A DNA stretch of 64,000 bases. Source: Runella sp. CRIBMP (lineage in GTDB: Bacteria; Bacteroidota; Bacteroidia; Cytophagales; Spirosomataceae). Both the position numbers and the translations under genes were made by a program. The stretch covers positions 62,001 through 126,000 of the forward strand of contig NZ_JAAAKZ010000003.1 in the NCBI RefSeq assembly GCF_009905605.1, written 5' to 3'. Below, piece after piece: positions 26,493-35,717 of this stretch; positions within the stretch are counted from its first letter, which is position 1; the number at the start of each line of letters is the position of its first letter. A model generated the notes under the pieces. It did not search any database. It had not been told where the DNA came from and worked only from the letters and a program-made list of their open reading frames with translations.

Positions 26493-27848
26493 TTAGTAAG
26501 AATCTTTCCCCGCCATATCATCTTGCATTAGACCTTTCCAAATGAACGTACCTACATCCTTGATTTTCAGATCTTTAATTCCAAAACTACCCCAAAGCCC
26601 TCCTGTTTTCTTTTTTTCTTGTTCTTTCTCTGTTTTACTTCTTTTTACCACTCTTTTATCTAACGGTTTGATACTCGACCATGCCAATCCAAGGGCAGTA
26701 GCAAAAGCGGGATCATTCATTAGTGAATCATGTAAGGGACCGTTGATTCGCTCTAAATTCTGTGGTTTCCCAATTTGGACGTACATCCCTGTCACTTCTC
26801 TGAAAATAGAATCAATTCCGTTGATTTTTGCGGTACCGCCAGTCAAAACAACACCTGCCCTCAACTTGTGTTCGTAACCAGCTTTTTTTACTTCAGCAAA
26901 GACCAAAGCGGCGATTTCACGAAGACGAGCCCGTGCAATAAGGACAATGTTTCGCGCTACAATCTCAATCGGCGGAATACCGTCGGCAGTGGGAACTACT
27001 AACAGGGTATTCAGGCTACAAGCGTTGGGATTTGTTTCGCTCAACGTGGTTTTTGCTTCTTCGGCACTTTCCTGTGTCAGATGGCAGCCTTCCCGAATAT
27101 CATTCGTGATATGGTTGCCGCCAAAAGGAAGAACAACCGTGTGGCGCAATAGACCTTCGTGATAAATGGCAATATCTGTAGTACCGCCGCCAATATCTAC
27201 CAACACGACCCCTAAATTTTTATGGTCTTCTGTCAGAACTGCCAGACCTGATGCAAGGGGGGATGCTGCAAAACCATCTTCATTGTCAACTTGAATATTG
27301 GCTTTTTGGAGGGAGTCCTTGATTTGATACAAAGCCGTTTTTTTGGCAGTGATAATCTTAAAATCGCCACTGAGTTTTAACCCAATGTGACCTACTGGGT
27401 CGTCGATTTCGTGTTGCTCTCCAACCGCGAATTTAAGCGGTAAGAGGTGAATAATTTGGTTAGAATCGGAATCGTAGGTTTGCTGCATATCCTCAAACAA
27501 AACTGCTACATCTTCCCCTTTGACAGAGGCGGATTTGCAGGTAACTGAGCCTGTTTCCGACATTGTTTCCAAGTGTGTTCCGCTTACGTTGACGGTGGCC
27601 GTCAGGGGGTAATTTAGTAAATCAGGTCTTTCTGCCTTTCTTGCCGCTATTTCCAACGCTTGCCTGATTGCTTCTTTTGTCTTTACGGGGTTGTTGATAA
27701 TTCCCCTATATACCCCTTCGTTACGTGCCGAACCGATCCCTACTACTTCGAGCATGGTATGGTTGTTGTGGGTCTTTGGCTTAGCCAAAATCGCAGCAAC
27801 TTTGGTACTGCCGATGTCAATTCCTAAAAAAATAACATTATCTGACAT
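26493..27848 (-). CDS. ftsA: Cell division protein FtsA
   Basis: Actin-like membrane tether and activator of the FtsZ ring; 451 residues. Nucleotide-binding motifs: phosphate 1 loop LGIDIGSTKVAAIL (residues 7-20), phosphate 2 VLVDIGGGTTDIAIY and the adenosine motif GVVLTGGTAKINGID. The 1C (SHS2) domain typical of FtsA lies between the first actin subdomains. The C-terminal amphipathic tail would include FGIKDLKIKDVGTFIW. It lies 49 bases before ftsZ and 14 bases after ftsQ. Confidence 0.97.
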   Translation of the reverse strand: MSDNVIFLGIDIGSTKVAAILAKPKTHNNHTMLEVVGIGSARNEGVYRGIINNPVKTKEAIRQALEIAARKAERPDLLNYPLTATVNVSGTHLETMSETGSVTCKSASVKGEDVAVLFEDMQQTYDSDSNQIIHLLPLKFAVGEQHEIDDPVGHIGLKLSGDFKIITAKKTALYQIKDSLQKANIQVDNEDGFAASPLASGLAVLTEDHKNLGVVLVDIGGGTTDIAIYHEGLLRHTVVLPFGGNHITNDIREGCHLTQESAEEAKTTLSETNPNACSLNTLLVVPTADGIPPIEIVARNIVLIARARLREIAALVFAEVKKAGYEHKLRAGVVLTGGTAKINGIDSIFREVTGMYVQIGKPQNLERINGPLHDSLMNDPAFATALGLAWSSIKPLDKRVVKRSKTEKEQEKKKTGGLWGSFGIKDLKIKDVGTFIWKGLMQDDMAGKDSY

Positions 27849-27862
27849 ACTGAGTTAGGGTT

Positions 27863-28624
27863 TTACTCACACACAATTTGATTTCGAAACTTAACACTAA
27901 CGCGTTTATATTTTTCCCAACCTTTCAGGGGTAAAATATTTTTATAAAATATCTTTAACTTTTCAAATTTTACCTCAAAATCCTCGGGCAAACCAAAATC
28001 AATCTGGTGCTGTCCTACCTGAGGAATAAGGGTTAATTCACTGTCATTTGACACAATTACTTCAGCTACTTGTGCTTTCCAAAACGGTTTTTTCTGAAGG
28101 GCTTTCAAAAAGTCAATCAGTTGCTTTCCTTTTTGGGAGGTTAAATTTTGTTTTTTAACAAAGAACTCACCAGATACCAACACCGTTCTTGCGGCAAAAC
28201 GTGCTGACAATGGGACTATTTCACCCGTCTCGGTTAGGTATCCCCCCTGTGAGGCATTTCGTTGTTGGTCTGTGTCAGATATTGAAATTAGACGCCCGAC
28301 AGGTCGTTGCTGCACTATAGATACGACCAAATTTCCAGATAAATCTCGAAACACCTGACAATTATTTATCAAGCGGTTCTTCATAACCCTTTTTTCTAAA
28401 CCTTTTAGGTTTATTTCTGAAAAATTCATTCCCTCTATGTTATCCACCCCCTTAAGCGTAATCAAATCTTTAATGTCTTGTTCATTAAAAAAAGGATACT
28501 CTGCTTTTTCATCTAATTTCACAATAATTCCCTTACAGCGCTTACTTTTTTGTTGAAACTCGACAAAAAAAACAATAAGCCCAATAATGAATATTCCAAG
28601 AACGACCCAAATCAAGCGTTTCAT
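27863..28624 (-). CDS. ftsQ: Cell division protein FtsQ
   Basis: Bitopic inner-membrane divisome protein of 253 residues: a single N-terminal helix (LIWVVLGIFIIGLIVFFVEF, residues 4-23), then a periplasmic POTRA-like domain (around YPFFNEQDIKDLI to about 105) and a beta domain (KLIDFLKALQKKPFW, VGQHQIDFGLPEDFEVKFEKL). Sequence conservation in this family is low, so the call leans partly on position between murC and ftsA. Confidence 0.92.
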   Translation of the reverse strand: MKRLIWVVLGIFIIGLIVFFVEFQQKSKRCKGIIVKLDEKAEYPFFNEQDIKDLITLKGVDNIEGMNFSEINLKGLEKRVMKNRLINNCQVFRDLSGNLVVSIVQQRPVGRLISISDTDQQRNASQGGYLTETGEIVPLSARFAARTVLVSGEFFVKKQNLTSQKGKQLIDFLKALQKKPFWKAQVAEVIVSNDSELTLIPQVGQHQIDFGLPEDFEVKFEKLKIFYKNILPLKGWEKYKRVSVKFRNQIVCE

Positions 28625-28681
28625 ACAGGTGTCGATTTAGTAGTTTATAATTTTAAATTACTAAAAATCAGTTTTTTAAAA

Positions 28682-30070
28682 TTACTCGGATATTCCTTCT
28701 AAAACTTTTTTTATGGATTCAATGTAAGAATCAATATCGCCAGCACCAATCGTAGCCACTACGTCTAAAGGACGATTTTTGAGGACATCTATTAAGCCTG
28801 ACTTCGAACATTGGATTTTGTCACTTGTGATTTTATCAAAAATTAAATCAGAACTTACCCCTTCAATCGGTAATTCACGGGCTGGATAAATATCCAAAAG
28901 AATCACATTGTCGGCTAGGGATAAACTTTCTGCAAATTCGTTCGCAAAATCACGCGTACGGCTGTATAAGTGCGGTTGAAAAATTGCCGTCACCAGCCGA
29001 TTAGGATAAAGCGCTTTCAAAGAGGATAAAAATGCATGCACCTCGGCGGGGTGATGTGCATAGTCATCTATCAGGACGTTCCGGTCTGTTTTTAAATAAT
29101 ACTCAAAACGCCTTTTTACACCGCCAAAGGTTTCGATAGCGGTACGGATTTGGTCCCCTGATAGGCCGAGGGCGAGGCCAACCGCCGAAGCTGCTACGGC
29201 ATTTTCTACGTTGTGGAAACCAGGTACTTGTAGAGTGATATCGCTGATTATTCCTTCTGGATGAACAACGTCAAAGATAAAACAGGCATTTTCGATTCGA
29301 ATATTTTGAGCGTGGTAGGCGCCTTCGTTCAAACTGTATTCTTCGACTTTTGCCTTCGTTTTATCAGCCAACGTCAACCCTTTTTTCATAAACAGACGAC
29401 CGTTGGGCTTGATTTGACTTACAAAGGCTGAAAAAGATTCCAAAACAGAATCGTGGCTTCCGTAAATATCTAAGTGATCGGCGTCGGTGGAGGTCACAAT
29501 GGCGATATCTGGAAACAAAGTCAAAAAAGAACGGTCAAACTCATCTGCTTCCACCACGCAGGGTACTTGGCTGAGCTGCGCGGTAGGCGCGTTGAGCAGC
29601 ATATTGGTACCGTAATTTTGTGTTATTCCTCCTAAAAATGCCGCACAGTTTACTCCTGAATGACGAAGTAAATGCGCAGTCATGGAGGATGTTGTGGTTT
29701 TGCCGTGCGTTCCTGCTACCCCAACAGTAAACATCCCCCCGGCTATTAGGCCCAGCACCTGTGAACGTTTTTGTAGGGTAAACCCATTGTCTTTCAGATA
29801 GTTGTATTCGGAATGATTTTTTGGAATAGCTGGTGTGAAAACAACAAGTGTTTGGCCTGGATTTTGTAAAAAAGCAGCAGGTATTAAATCTACCGAATCT
29901 TCAAAATGTACAGAAATACCTTCTGCATGGAGCGTATCGGTCAAGTGCGTTTGTGTACGGTCGTAGCCAGCTACCTCAAATCCATTCACGCCGAACCAAC
30001 GCGCCAACGCACTCATTCCAATACCTCCGATACCGAGGAAATAAATGTATTTATAGTCTGTAATTTGCAT
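28682..30070 (-). CDS. murC: UDP-N-acetylmuramate--L-alanine ligase
   Basis: Adds L-alanine to UDP-MurNAc in peptidoglycan precursor synthesis; 462 residues. N-terminal Rossmann fold (FLGIGGIGMSALARWF), ATP loop VAGTHGKTTTSSM, EADEFDRSFL and the C-terminal DDYAHHPAEVHAFL are characteristic of MurC. It sits between murG and ftsQ in the conserved dcw order, 45 bases after the murG stop. Confidence 0.97.
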   Translation of the reverse strand: MQITDYKYIYFLGIGGIGMSALARWFGVNGFEVAGYDRTQTHLTDTLHAEGISVHFEDSVDLIPAAFLQNPGQTLVVFTPAIPKNHSEYNYLKDNGFTLQKRSQVLGLIAGGMFTVGVAGTHGKTTTSSMTAHLLRHSGVNCAAFLGGITQNYGTNMLLNAPTAQLSQVPCVVEADEFDRSFLTLFPDIAIVTSTDADHLDIYGSHDSVLESFSAFVSQIKPNGRLFMKKGLTLADKTKAKVEEYSLNEGAYHAQNIRIENACFIFDVVHPEGIISDITLQVPGFHNVENAVAASAVGLALGLSGDQIRTAIETFGGVKRRFEYYLKTDRNVLIDDYAHHPAEVHAFLSSLKALYPNRLVTAIFQPHLYSRTRDFANEFAESLSLADNVILLDIYPARELPIEGVSSDLIFDKITSDKIQCSKSGLIDVLKNRPLDVVATIGAGDIDSYIESIKKVLEGISE

Positions 30071-30115
30071 TCTTCTGTTGATTCTTATATGTTATTAAGG
30101 CCCTGTAATTAAGTG

Positions 30116-31210
30116 TTAGATAAGTCCTAAAACCGTTTCAGCAATTTCTTTTGCAGCATTGGGTTTGCCCAGCTTTTTGATGTTTTGACTCAAAGTCTGT
30201 TGTTTTTCAGTGTCTTGTAATAATCGCAGGGCTGTTTGTACAAGTTCTTCGGGAGCATCTTTGTCTTTAATCAAAAGGGCGGCATTTTGCTCTACCAAAC
30301 TCATCGCATTTTTGGTCTGGTGGTCTTCGGAGGCATATGGGAAAGGAACCAAAATAGCGGGCTTGGCCACTAAGCACAGCTCCGATACGGATAAAGCGCC
30401 TGCTCTTGAAACCACAACATCGGCCAACGCGTAGGCTAAATCCATTTCATAGATAAAATCAAATGACTTAGCATAAGGTGTTTTGAGTGAGTTTATTGCG
30501 TTTGCGGCTTTTTCAGCATAGGGTTTTCCGGTTTGCCAAAGAACTTGGTATCCTGAATTAATGAGTAATTTCAATCCTGCCTCAATACTTTCATTGATTG
30601 TCTTGGCGCCGAGACTTCCCCCAATAACAAGGAGCGTTTTGTGGTTGGGTTGCAGCCCAAAATGGGCATAAGCCTGTGTACGTTTGTGGGTTACATCCAA
30701 AATGTCGCTTCTAACGGGGTTTCCTGTCATTTTGAGCTTGTTTTTTGGAAAAAACGAATCCATGTTTGGATAAGCTACGCAAATGGCTTTAGCGCGTTTT
30801 GCAAGTAATTTGTTAGTAATACCAGCATAAGAATTCTGTTCCTGAATTAAGGTTGGGATTCCCAACAACGAGGCCACCATCAACAGTGGCCCACTGGCAA
30901 ATCCGCCAACGCCAATGGCTACATCGGGTTTAAAACTTTTAATAATACTACGCGCTTTCAATAAACTGCGCGTGAGTTTGAGGGGAAATGATAAGTTATC
31001 AACCGAAAGCTCTCGTTTGATTCCCGCAATCGGTAAGCCAATGATTTCGTATCCTGCTTTGGGGACTTTTTCCATTTCCATTTTACCCAAAGCCCCCACA
31101 AACAAAATTTGAATGGTAGGGTCAATGGCTTTGAGTGCATTGGCAATAGCAATGGCTGGGTAGATGTGTCCACCAGTACCACCTCCGCTGATGATTACTT
31201 TCTTTATCAT
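30116..31210 (-). CDS. murG: UDP-GlcNAc--MurNAc-(pentapeptide) pyrophosphoryl-undecaprenol GlcNAc transferase
   Basis: GT28 peripheral membrane glycosyltransferase that converts lipid I to lipid II; 364 residues. The N-terminal glycine-rich loop (SGGGTGGHIYPAIAIANAL), QEQNSYAGITNKLL and the C-domain G loops with SRAGALSVSELCL and FPYASEDHQTKNAMSL (UDP-GlcNAc binding) are intact. It acts directly after MraY, whose gene is on the other side of the proposed origin. Confidence 0.97.
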   Translation of the reverse strand: MIKKVIISGGGTGGHIYPAIAIANALKAIDPTIQILFVGALGKMEMEKVPKAGYEIIGLPIAGIKRELSVDNLSFPLKLTRSLLKARSIIKSFKPDVAIGVGGFASGPLLMVASLLGIPTLIQEQNSYAGITNKLLAKRAKAICVAYPNMDSFFPKNKLKMTGNPVRSDILDVTHKRTQAYAHFGLQPNHKTLLVIGGSLGAKTINESIEAGLKLLINSGYQVLWQTGKPYAEKAANAINSLKTPYAKSFDFIYEMDLAYALADVVVSRAGALSVSELCLVAKPAILVPFPYASEDHQTKNAMSLVEQNAALLIKDKDAPEELVQTALRLLQDTEKQQTLSQNIKKLGKPNAAKEIAETVLGLI

Positions 31211-31278
31211 ACGTTTTTATGACCAGAAGGATGAAAATTTGATAAATTGGGGGATACCCCGTTATCACTTCTCAAGCC

Positions 31279-32448
31279 TTATAAATTTGTTTCTTCAATA
31301 TCCCCTCTGCTTACACTCAGTACAATTCCGAGTGAGATACAGGTAAATAAAACGGAGGTTCCCCCCATGCTTAATAAAGGCAACGGTTGGCCAGTGACTG
31401 GGAAAATCCCTACGGCTACTGCCATATTTGTAAATGCCTGTAATCCAATGCTTAATATGAGTCCTGCGGAGAGCAGCCCGCCGAAAGCTCGATTGGTTTC
31501 ATTGATATTTTGGACTCCACGCACCAGCAAAATAGCATACAAAATCATGATAATAATTCCTCCGATAATGCCGTATTCTTCAATAATAATGGCGTATATA
31601 AAGTCAGAATAGGCTTGGGTAAGGTAGTTTCGTTGGTGACTTTTTCCGAGTCCTTGTCCGAGCGTTCCGCCATTGGCGATGGCAATAAAACCTTGCTTAG
31701 CTTGATACTCATCACGTTTGAGAAATCGCTCGATACGTCCCTGAGCTGTATCAAGGCGTTGGCCTACCACAAGACCTGTTGCCCCCGCAATGCCAATAGA
31801 AACGACCATCACGGCTAAATATTTGCCTGGTACACGGCCAATGTATAGCATCAAAAAGCACGAGAATCCCAACAAAACGGCCGTAGAGGTACTGGTAAGG
31901 GCAATAAAAAAACAGATAATCCCAACCCACAAAATCATTTTTCCGAAAATCTGCCAGTCATATTGCACGCGCTGACGTTTGGCAAGCATTGCTGCCAGAT
32001 TGGCAATCAGCGCCAAACGAGCAAAGTCGGCGGGCTGAAAGGTTAAGCCAGTGCCTGGAATTGCCAACCAACGAGTAGCGCCGTTGATGGTAACCCCCGC
32101 TACTTTTACCAGAATCAATAAAGGAATAGAAATTAGGAGGGCAGCCCGCGATAACCGCGAGAAATAGGTATAATTGATACGATGAACGCCCCACATAACC
32201 AATAAGCCGATTCCCGTAAAAAAGGCGTGTTTAAACAGAAAAGATTCAGGATAACCACCACCTCGCTGATAAGCAAGTGTTCCCGTTGCGCTGTACACAA
32301 TAAGCATACTAGCAAGGGACAAAAGCGCTACAATAATCCATATGACAATATCTCCTTTCAGGTTTTGACGAAGCCATTCCTTGGCGTTTTGCCAACGGTC
32401 AAATGGGGAGGTGGACTGTGGTGGGGGCGCATTCATCTCGTTATTCAT
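31279..32448 (-). CDS. ftsW: SEDS peptidoglycan glycosyltransferase FtsW
   Basis: Polytopic SEDS-family membrane protein that polymerises lipid II at the septum with its cognate class B PBP; about 389 residues from the start at 32448 (MNNEMNAPPP; 32436 is also possible). A cytoplasmic N-terminus is followed by about ten helices starting DIVIWIIVALLSLASML. SEDS motifs seen: WLAIPGTGLTFQPADFARL, GGTLGQGLGKSHQRN and MGGTSVLFTCISLGIVLS near the end. The start overlaps the murD stop by 8 bases, indicating translational coupling. Confidence 0.96.
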   Translation of the reverse strand: MNNEMNAPPPQSTSPFDRWQNAKEWLRQNLKGDIVIWIIVALLSLASMLIVYSATGTLAYQRGGGYPESFLFKHAFFTGIGLLVMWGVHRINYTYFSRLSRAALLISIPLLILVKVAGVTINGATRWLAIPGTGLTFQPADFARLALIANLAAMLAKRQRVQYDWQIFGKMILWVGIICFFIALTSTSTAVLLGFSCFLMLYIGRVPGKYLAVMVVSIGIAGATGLVVGQRLDTAQGRIERFLKRDEYQAKQGFIAIANGGTLGQGLGKSHQRNYLTQAYSDFIYAIIIEEYGIIGGIIIMILYAILLVRGVQNINETNRAFGGLLSAGLILSIGLQAFTNMAVAVGIFPVTGQPLPLLSMGGTSVLFTCISLGIVLSVSRGDIEETNL

Positions 32449-33820
32449 CGTTTTTTTGGGAATTAATTGCAAAATCCAGAACGGCCGCTTTGAATAAATC
32501 GCCGCGGTTTTCGTAATTTTTGAACAAGTCAAAACTGGCGCAAGCAGGCGATAACAACGCCACGTCGTCAGGATGACCTAACGAAACAGCATGAGCTACA
32601 GCTTTACTTACGTCCTGTGTCTCAATGATTACAGGAACGATAGGGGTAAAAAACGAGAGAAGTTTGCTATTGTCTTTGCCCAGACAGATAAGGGCTTTTA
32701 CTTTCTGACGAACTAAGTCTTCGATTTGGGTATAATCGTTGCCTTTATCCACTCCGCCAGCAATCCAAATAATTGGGGTATCAAAACTGTTAAGTGCGTA
32801 ATAAACCGAGTCTACATTGGTGGCTTTTGAATCATTGATGAACTTGATGCCGTTGATGTCTGCGATGGGCTCAAGCCGATGAGCCGCGTTTTGAAATGTC
32901 AAAAGACCCTGCCGAATTTGTTCATCACTTACTCCTGCCGCCATGGCTGCCAACGTTGCCGCCATGGCATTGATGGCATTATGAGGACCTTTAATCGGTA
33001 ATTCATTAGCGCTTATCTCAAAAGTACGGGGATGGCGTGTCAGATGCAATTTTCCTTCATGTAAAAAACCGCCATTGCTATCCTTTTTTACGAAAGAAAT
33101 GGGTAAGTGATTCACCATGAACGGTTTCTTGTCTAATTCAGAAGCGATGGCTTCATTATCAACAAAATAGATAAAATCGTCGCTCGGTTGCATATTTTGA
33201 AGTAACCGAAACTTTGAATCGACGTATTTCTGAAAAGTATACTCGTACCGGTCTAAGTGGTCAGGTGTAATGTTTAACAATATACCAATATCTGCTTTGA
33301 ATTGGTACATATTATCCAGTTGAAAGCTGCTTAACTCTAGCACAAACCAATCAAATTTATCTTCAATGACCTGCTTAGCAAAGCTTTCGCCGATATTGCC
33401 AGCGAGGCCTACATTAAAGCCCGCCGACTTCAGTAAATGATAGGTGAGTAAGGTAGTGGTGGTTTTTCCATTACTGCCCGTAATCGCGATTTTTTTTGCT
33501 TTCGTGTACCTTGCGGCGAATTCTATTTCTGAAATAACGGGTGTTCCCTGAGCATATAATTTTTTGACCAACGGAGCCGTATCGGGAATTCCGGGGCTTT
33601 TAATGACCTCATCAGCAGCCAAGATTCGTTCCTCTGTATGTTTCCCTTCTTCAAAATCAACGCCATGGACATTCAGGATATTACGATATTCTTCAGATAA
33701 AGTGCCTTTGTCTGATAGAAAAACATCAAATCCTTTGGCTTGGGCGAGCAATGCTGCGCCTACACCACTTTCACCTCCGCCTAGAACAACGGTTTTAAAC
33801 GTATTTCGGGAAATCATCAA
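32441..33820 (-). CDS. murD: UDP-N-acetylmuramoylalanine--D-glutamate ligase
   Basis: Adds D-glutamate to UDP-MurNAc-L-Ala; 459 residues. The N-terminal fold (VVLGGGESGVGAALLA), ATP loop AITGSNGKTTTTLLTY, the ITPDHLDRY segment and NDSKATNVDSVYYAL are MurD-typical; the C-terminal domain has LSPACASFDLFKNYENRG. It is the first dcw gene here; mraY and murE, its usual upstream neighbours in Bacteroidota, are missing and a 388-bp AT-rich gap precedes it. Confidence 0.97.
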   Translation of the reverse strand: MMISRNTFKTVVLGGGESGVGAALLAQAKGFDVFLSDKGTLSEEYRNILNVHGVDFEEGKHTEERILAADEVIKSPGIPDTAPLVKKLYAQGTPVISEIEFAARYTKAKKIAITGSNGKTTTTLLTYHLLKSAGFNVGLAGNIGESFAKQVIEDKFDWFVLELSSFQLDNMYQFKADIGILLNITPDHLDRYEYTFQKYVDSKFRLLQNMQPSDDFIYFVDNEAIASELDKKPFMVNHLPISFVKKDSNGGFLHEGKLHLTRHPRTFEISANELPIKGPHNAINAMAATLAAMAAGVSDEQIRQGLLTFQNAAHRLEPIADINGIKFINDSKATNVDSVYYALNSFDTPIIWIAGGVDKGNDYTQIEDLVRQKVKALICLGKDNSKLLSFFTPIVPVIIETQDVSKAVAHAVSLGHPDDVALLSPACASFDLFKNYENRGDLFKAAVLDFAINSQKNDE

Positions 33821-34208
33821 TAAATAATAGAGTAAAGAAAGAAAACGAAACTTTAAGCCAAATTAAGGCTTTTTTGGAAGAAATAGCAAGGGTAAGAAAA
33901 TGGCAAAAATCCTTAAATAGCCAAAAATATATCGCATAAAGTACTTATAGTTAAGTTTCTACATGCTCGTAACAAGGCATTTTCAAAGTTTTTTTAAAAC
34001 GAAAAAATACTTTTTAGCGATAAAAATAAGAGAGATATTTTTGGTTTTTGGATGAATACACAATGCGTTGAAATGTACCTAAAAGGTAAATATTGGAAAA
34101 TGAGCCCTATTGGGTATTAATATCCTTATTCGTTTGCCTAACCAAGCTCTACGCACAAGCAACAGACCTCGGATACCTAGTTACGATGGTTTTTATTTTA
34201 AATGCAGA
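33821..34208. other. Non-coding AT-rich gap upstream of murD
   Basis: 388 bp without a convincing gene between murD and the DUF2231/cytochrome gene. A minus-strand TATTTTTG (33929-33922) fits the -7 element and could drive murD, though no TTTG sits 19 bases further up. A 14-base near palindrome is centred on TATTAATA near 34134-34147. No strong terminator was found after the cytochrome gene. The gap marks the break in the dcw cluster. Confidence 0.5.
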
Positions 34209-35717
34209 TTATTTTTTCTTTCCTTCTTCAGGTTTGGGGGCTGTTTCACCAGCTTTAATAAACTCCGCGATTTGTTGTTCGTTTATGCCAATCGTCACTT
34301 CCAGATTAGGTTTTGCTTGCTTCAAGGCAGCTACACCGCCCTCTGTTACTTTTGATTGCCAAACGTGAAGACTCATCAAGCTTTTTGAGGAAGCAAGCTC
34401 TTTTATACCTGCATCGGTTACCTGAGTATTGACCAAATTGAGGTATTCCAAATACGGTAAAGCTTTGATTTGGCGAATGGTAGCATCTGTAACAGCCGTA
34501 TTTTCCAAATGTAATTTTTGAAGGTTTTTTAACTTAGCAATTGTAGTTGCAGCTTGGTCAGAAATTTTTGTATCCCCCAATTTTAACCAAATGATTTGTT
34601 CTTTAAGTGGCTCCAGAAGCGCGACTTGAGTGTCGGTTAAAGTACTGATATTTACCGAATTTATTTCTAACAAGTTACTTTCATTAGCAATCGGCATCAC
34701 CAATAGGCCCGCCTTTTTTAGTGCTTCTACGGCTTTTGCATCAGGGGTGGGCACTTTTAAGCTTAACACGGGAGATTCTTTGGCCGTTGTGGTCAACTGA
34801 GAACTTCCAACAGACGGCGACGAACCGCTCAGCGAGGCTAAGGCGGGTTTGATGGCATCGGTAGTTTTGAGCTCAGCCACTTTCTTGTCAAAAGGTGCAC
34901 CTTGGTCAATCCACCACGAAAGTATCGCAATCTGGTTGTCCGACAGTTGCGTTTTGCCTTTTGGAGGCATATGGTTTTCATCTTCTAGCGGCAACAGACA
35001 ACGCTTGATTAATTCGCTTTCGCTGCCTTGACCCGCAACGAAAATGGGACCATTTTCGCCGCCTTTTTTCAGCAGTTCGATTTGGTCCATGCGCAAATCC
35101 CCTTTTGATTTATTGGCATTATGGCATTGAACACAACGGGCTTTCAGGATAGGATTTACGACTTCCTGGAAAACCATCGCATTGTTGACGTCGGTGATGG
35201 GTTTGATTTCATCGGAGCCTTTTTCGGCTTTGGGCTCCATGCCCAGCCAGCCGCGAAAAGGTTCTGGTGTTTCTTGGGTCAAATATCCTTCTCCGTGGGT
35301 CAAAGAGCCTCCATGATGCCCCGCAACCATGGTTAATACTGCCCCAACGGTCAAAGCTGGTAAATAAAGCAAGCTACTAAAAGGAATTTTATTGACCAAT
35401 AACTCCGATTTTGCCATCCAAGCTACCCAAGCGGCTACTGCCACCCATATTCCTTGCCATTTATGTTCATCCAACAATTCGACTTCATAACCTCCTCCTA
35501 ATGACAACAGATATCCAGCTAAGCAGGAAACCGTAGCGCCAATAGCTGACCAAAAAAGTACAAAGGTGATAGTTGATTCTTTGACTTCAATTTTGTTGGT
35601 CAATCGGCCGATTTCGAGCAACCCCGCCAAAATCAAAAAACCGATGGGTAAGTGAACCAATACAGGGTGAAAACGACCAATAAACGCGGCCCAATCAGAG
35701 GCTTGTAACAGAATCAT
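34209..35717 (-). CDS. DUF2231 membrane / c-type cytochrome / leucine-rich repeat fusion
   Basis: A 502-residue protein with three parts. The N-terminal DUF2231-type membrane domain (about 1-135) has FHPVLVHLPIGFLILAGLL and three further helices. A cytochrome c domain of planctomycete type (about 180-280) carries the haem motif CVQCH (195-199) and probable distal Met250 in HMPPKG. The C-terminal half holds irregular leucine-rich repeats (about 365-470: LQKLHLENTAVTDATIRQI, LEYLNLVNTQVTDAGIKEL). Redox function is likely but partners are unknown. Its start overlaps the stop of the glycosidase-like gene in an ATGA (35717-35714), so the two are translationally coupled. Confidence 0.88.
   Translation of the reverse strand: MILLQASDWAAFIGRFHPVLVHLPIGFLILAGLLEIGRLTNKIEVKESTITFVLFWSAIGATVSCLAGYLLSLGGGYEVELLDEHKWQGIWVAVAAWVAWMAKSELLVNKIPFSSLLYLPALTVGAVLTMVAGHHGGSLTHGEGYLTQETPEPFRGWLGMEPKAEKGSDEIKPITDVNNAMVFQEVVNPILKARCVQCHNANKSKGDLRMDQIELLKKGGENGPIFVAGQGSESELIKRCLLPLEDENHMPPKGKTQLSDNQIAILSWWIDQGAPFDKKVAELKTTDAIKPALASLSGSSPSVGSSQLTTTAKESPVLSLKVPTPDAKAVEALKKAGLLVMPIANESNLLEINSVNISTLTDTQVALLEPLKEQIIWLKLGDTKISDQAATTIAKLKNLQKLHLENTAVTDATIRQIKALPYLEYLNLVNTQVTDAGIKELASSKSLMSLHVWQSKVTEGGVAALKQAKPNLEVTIGINEQQIAEFIKAGETAPKPEEGKKK

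Noticed and set aside
34093-34368. Plus-strand frame in the gap before murD
   Set aside because: Most of it is antisense to the DUF2231/cytochrome gene and it has no recognisable protein features.
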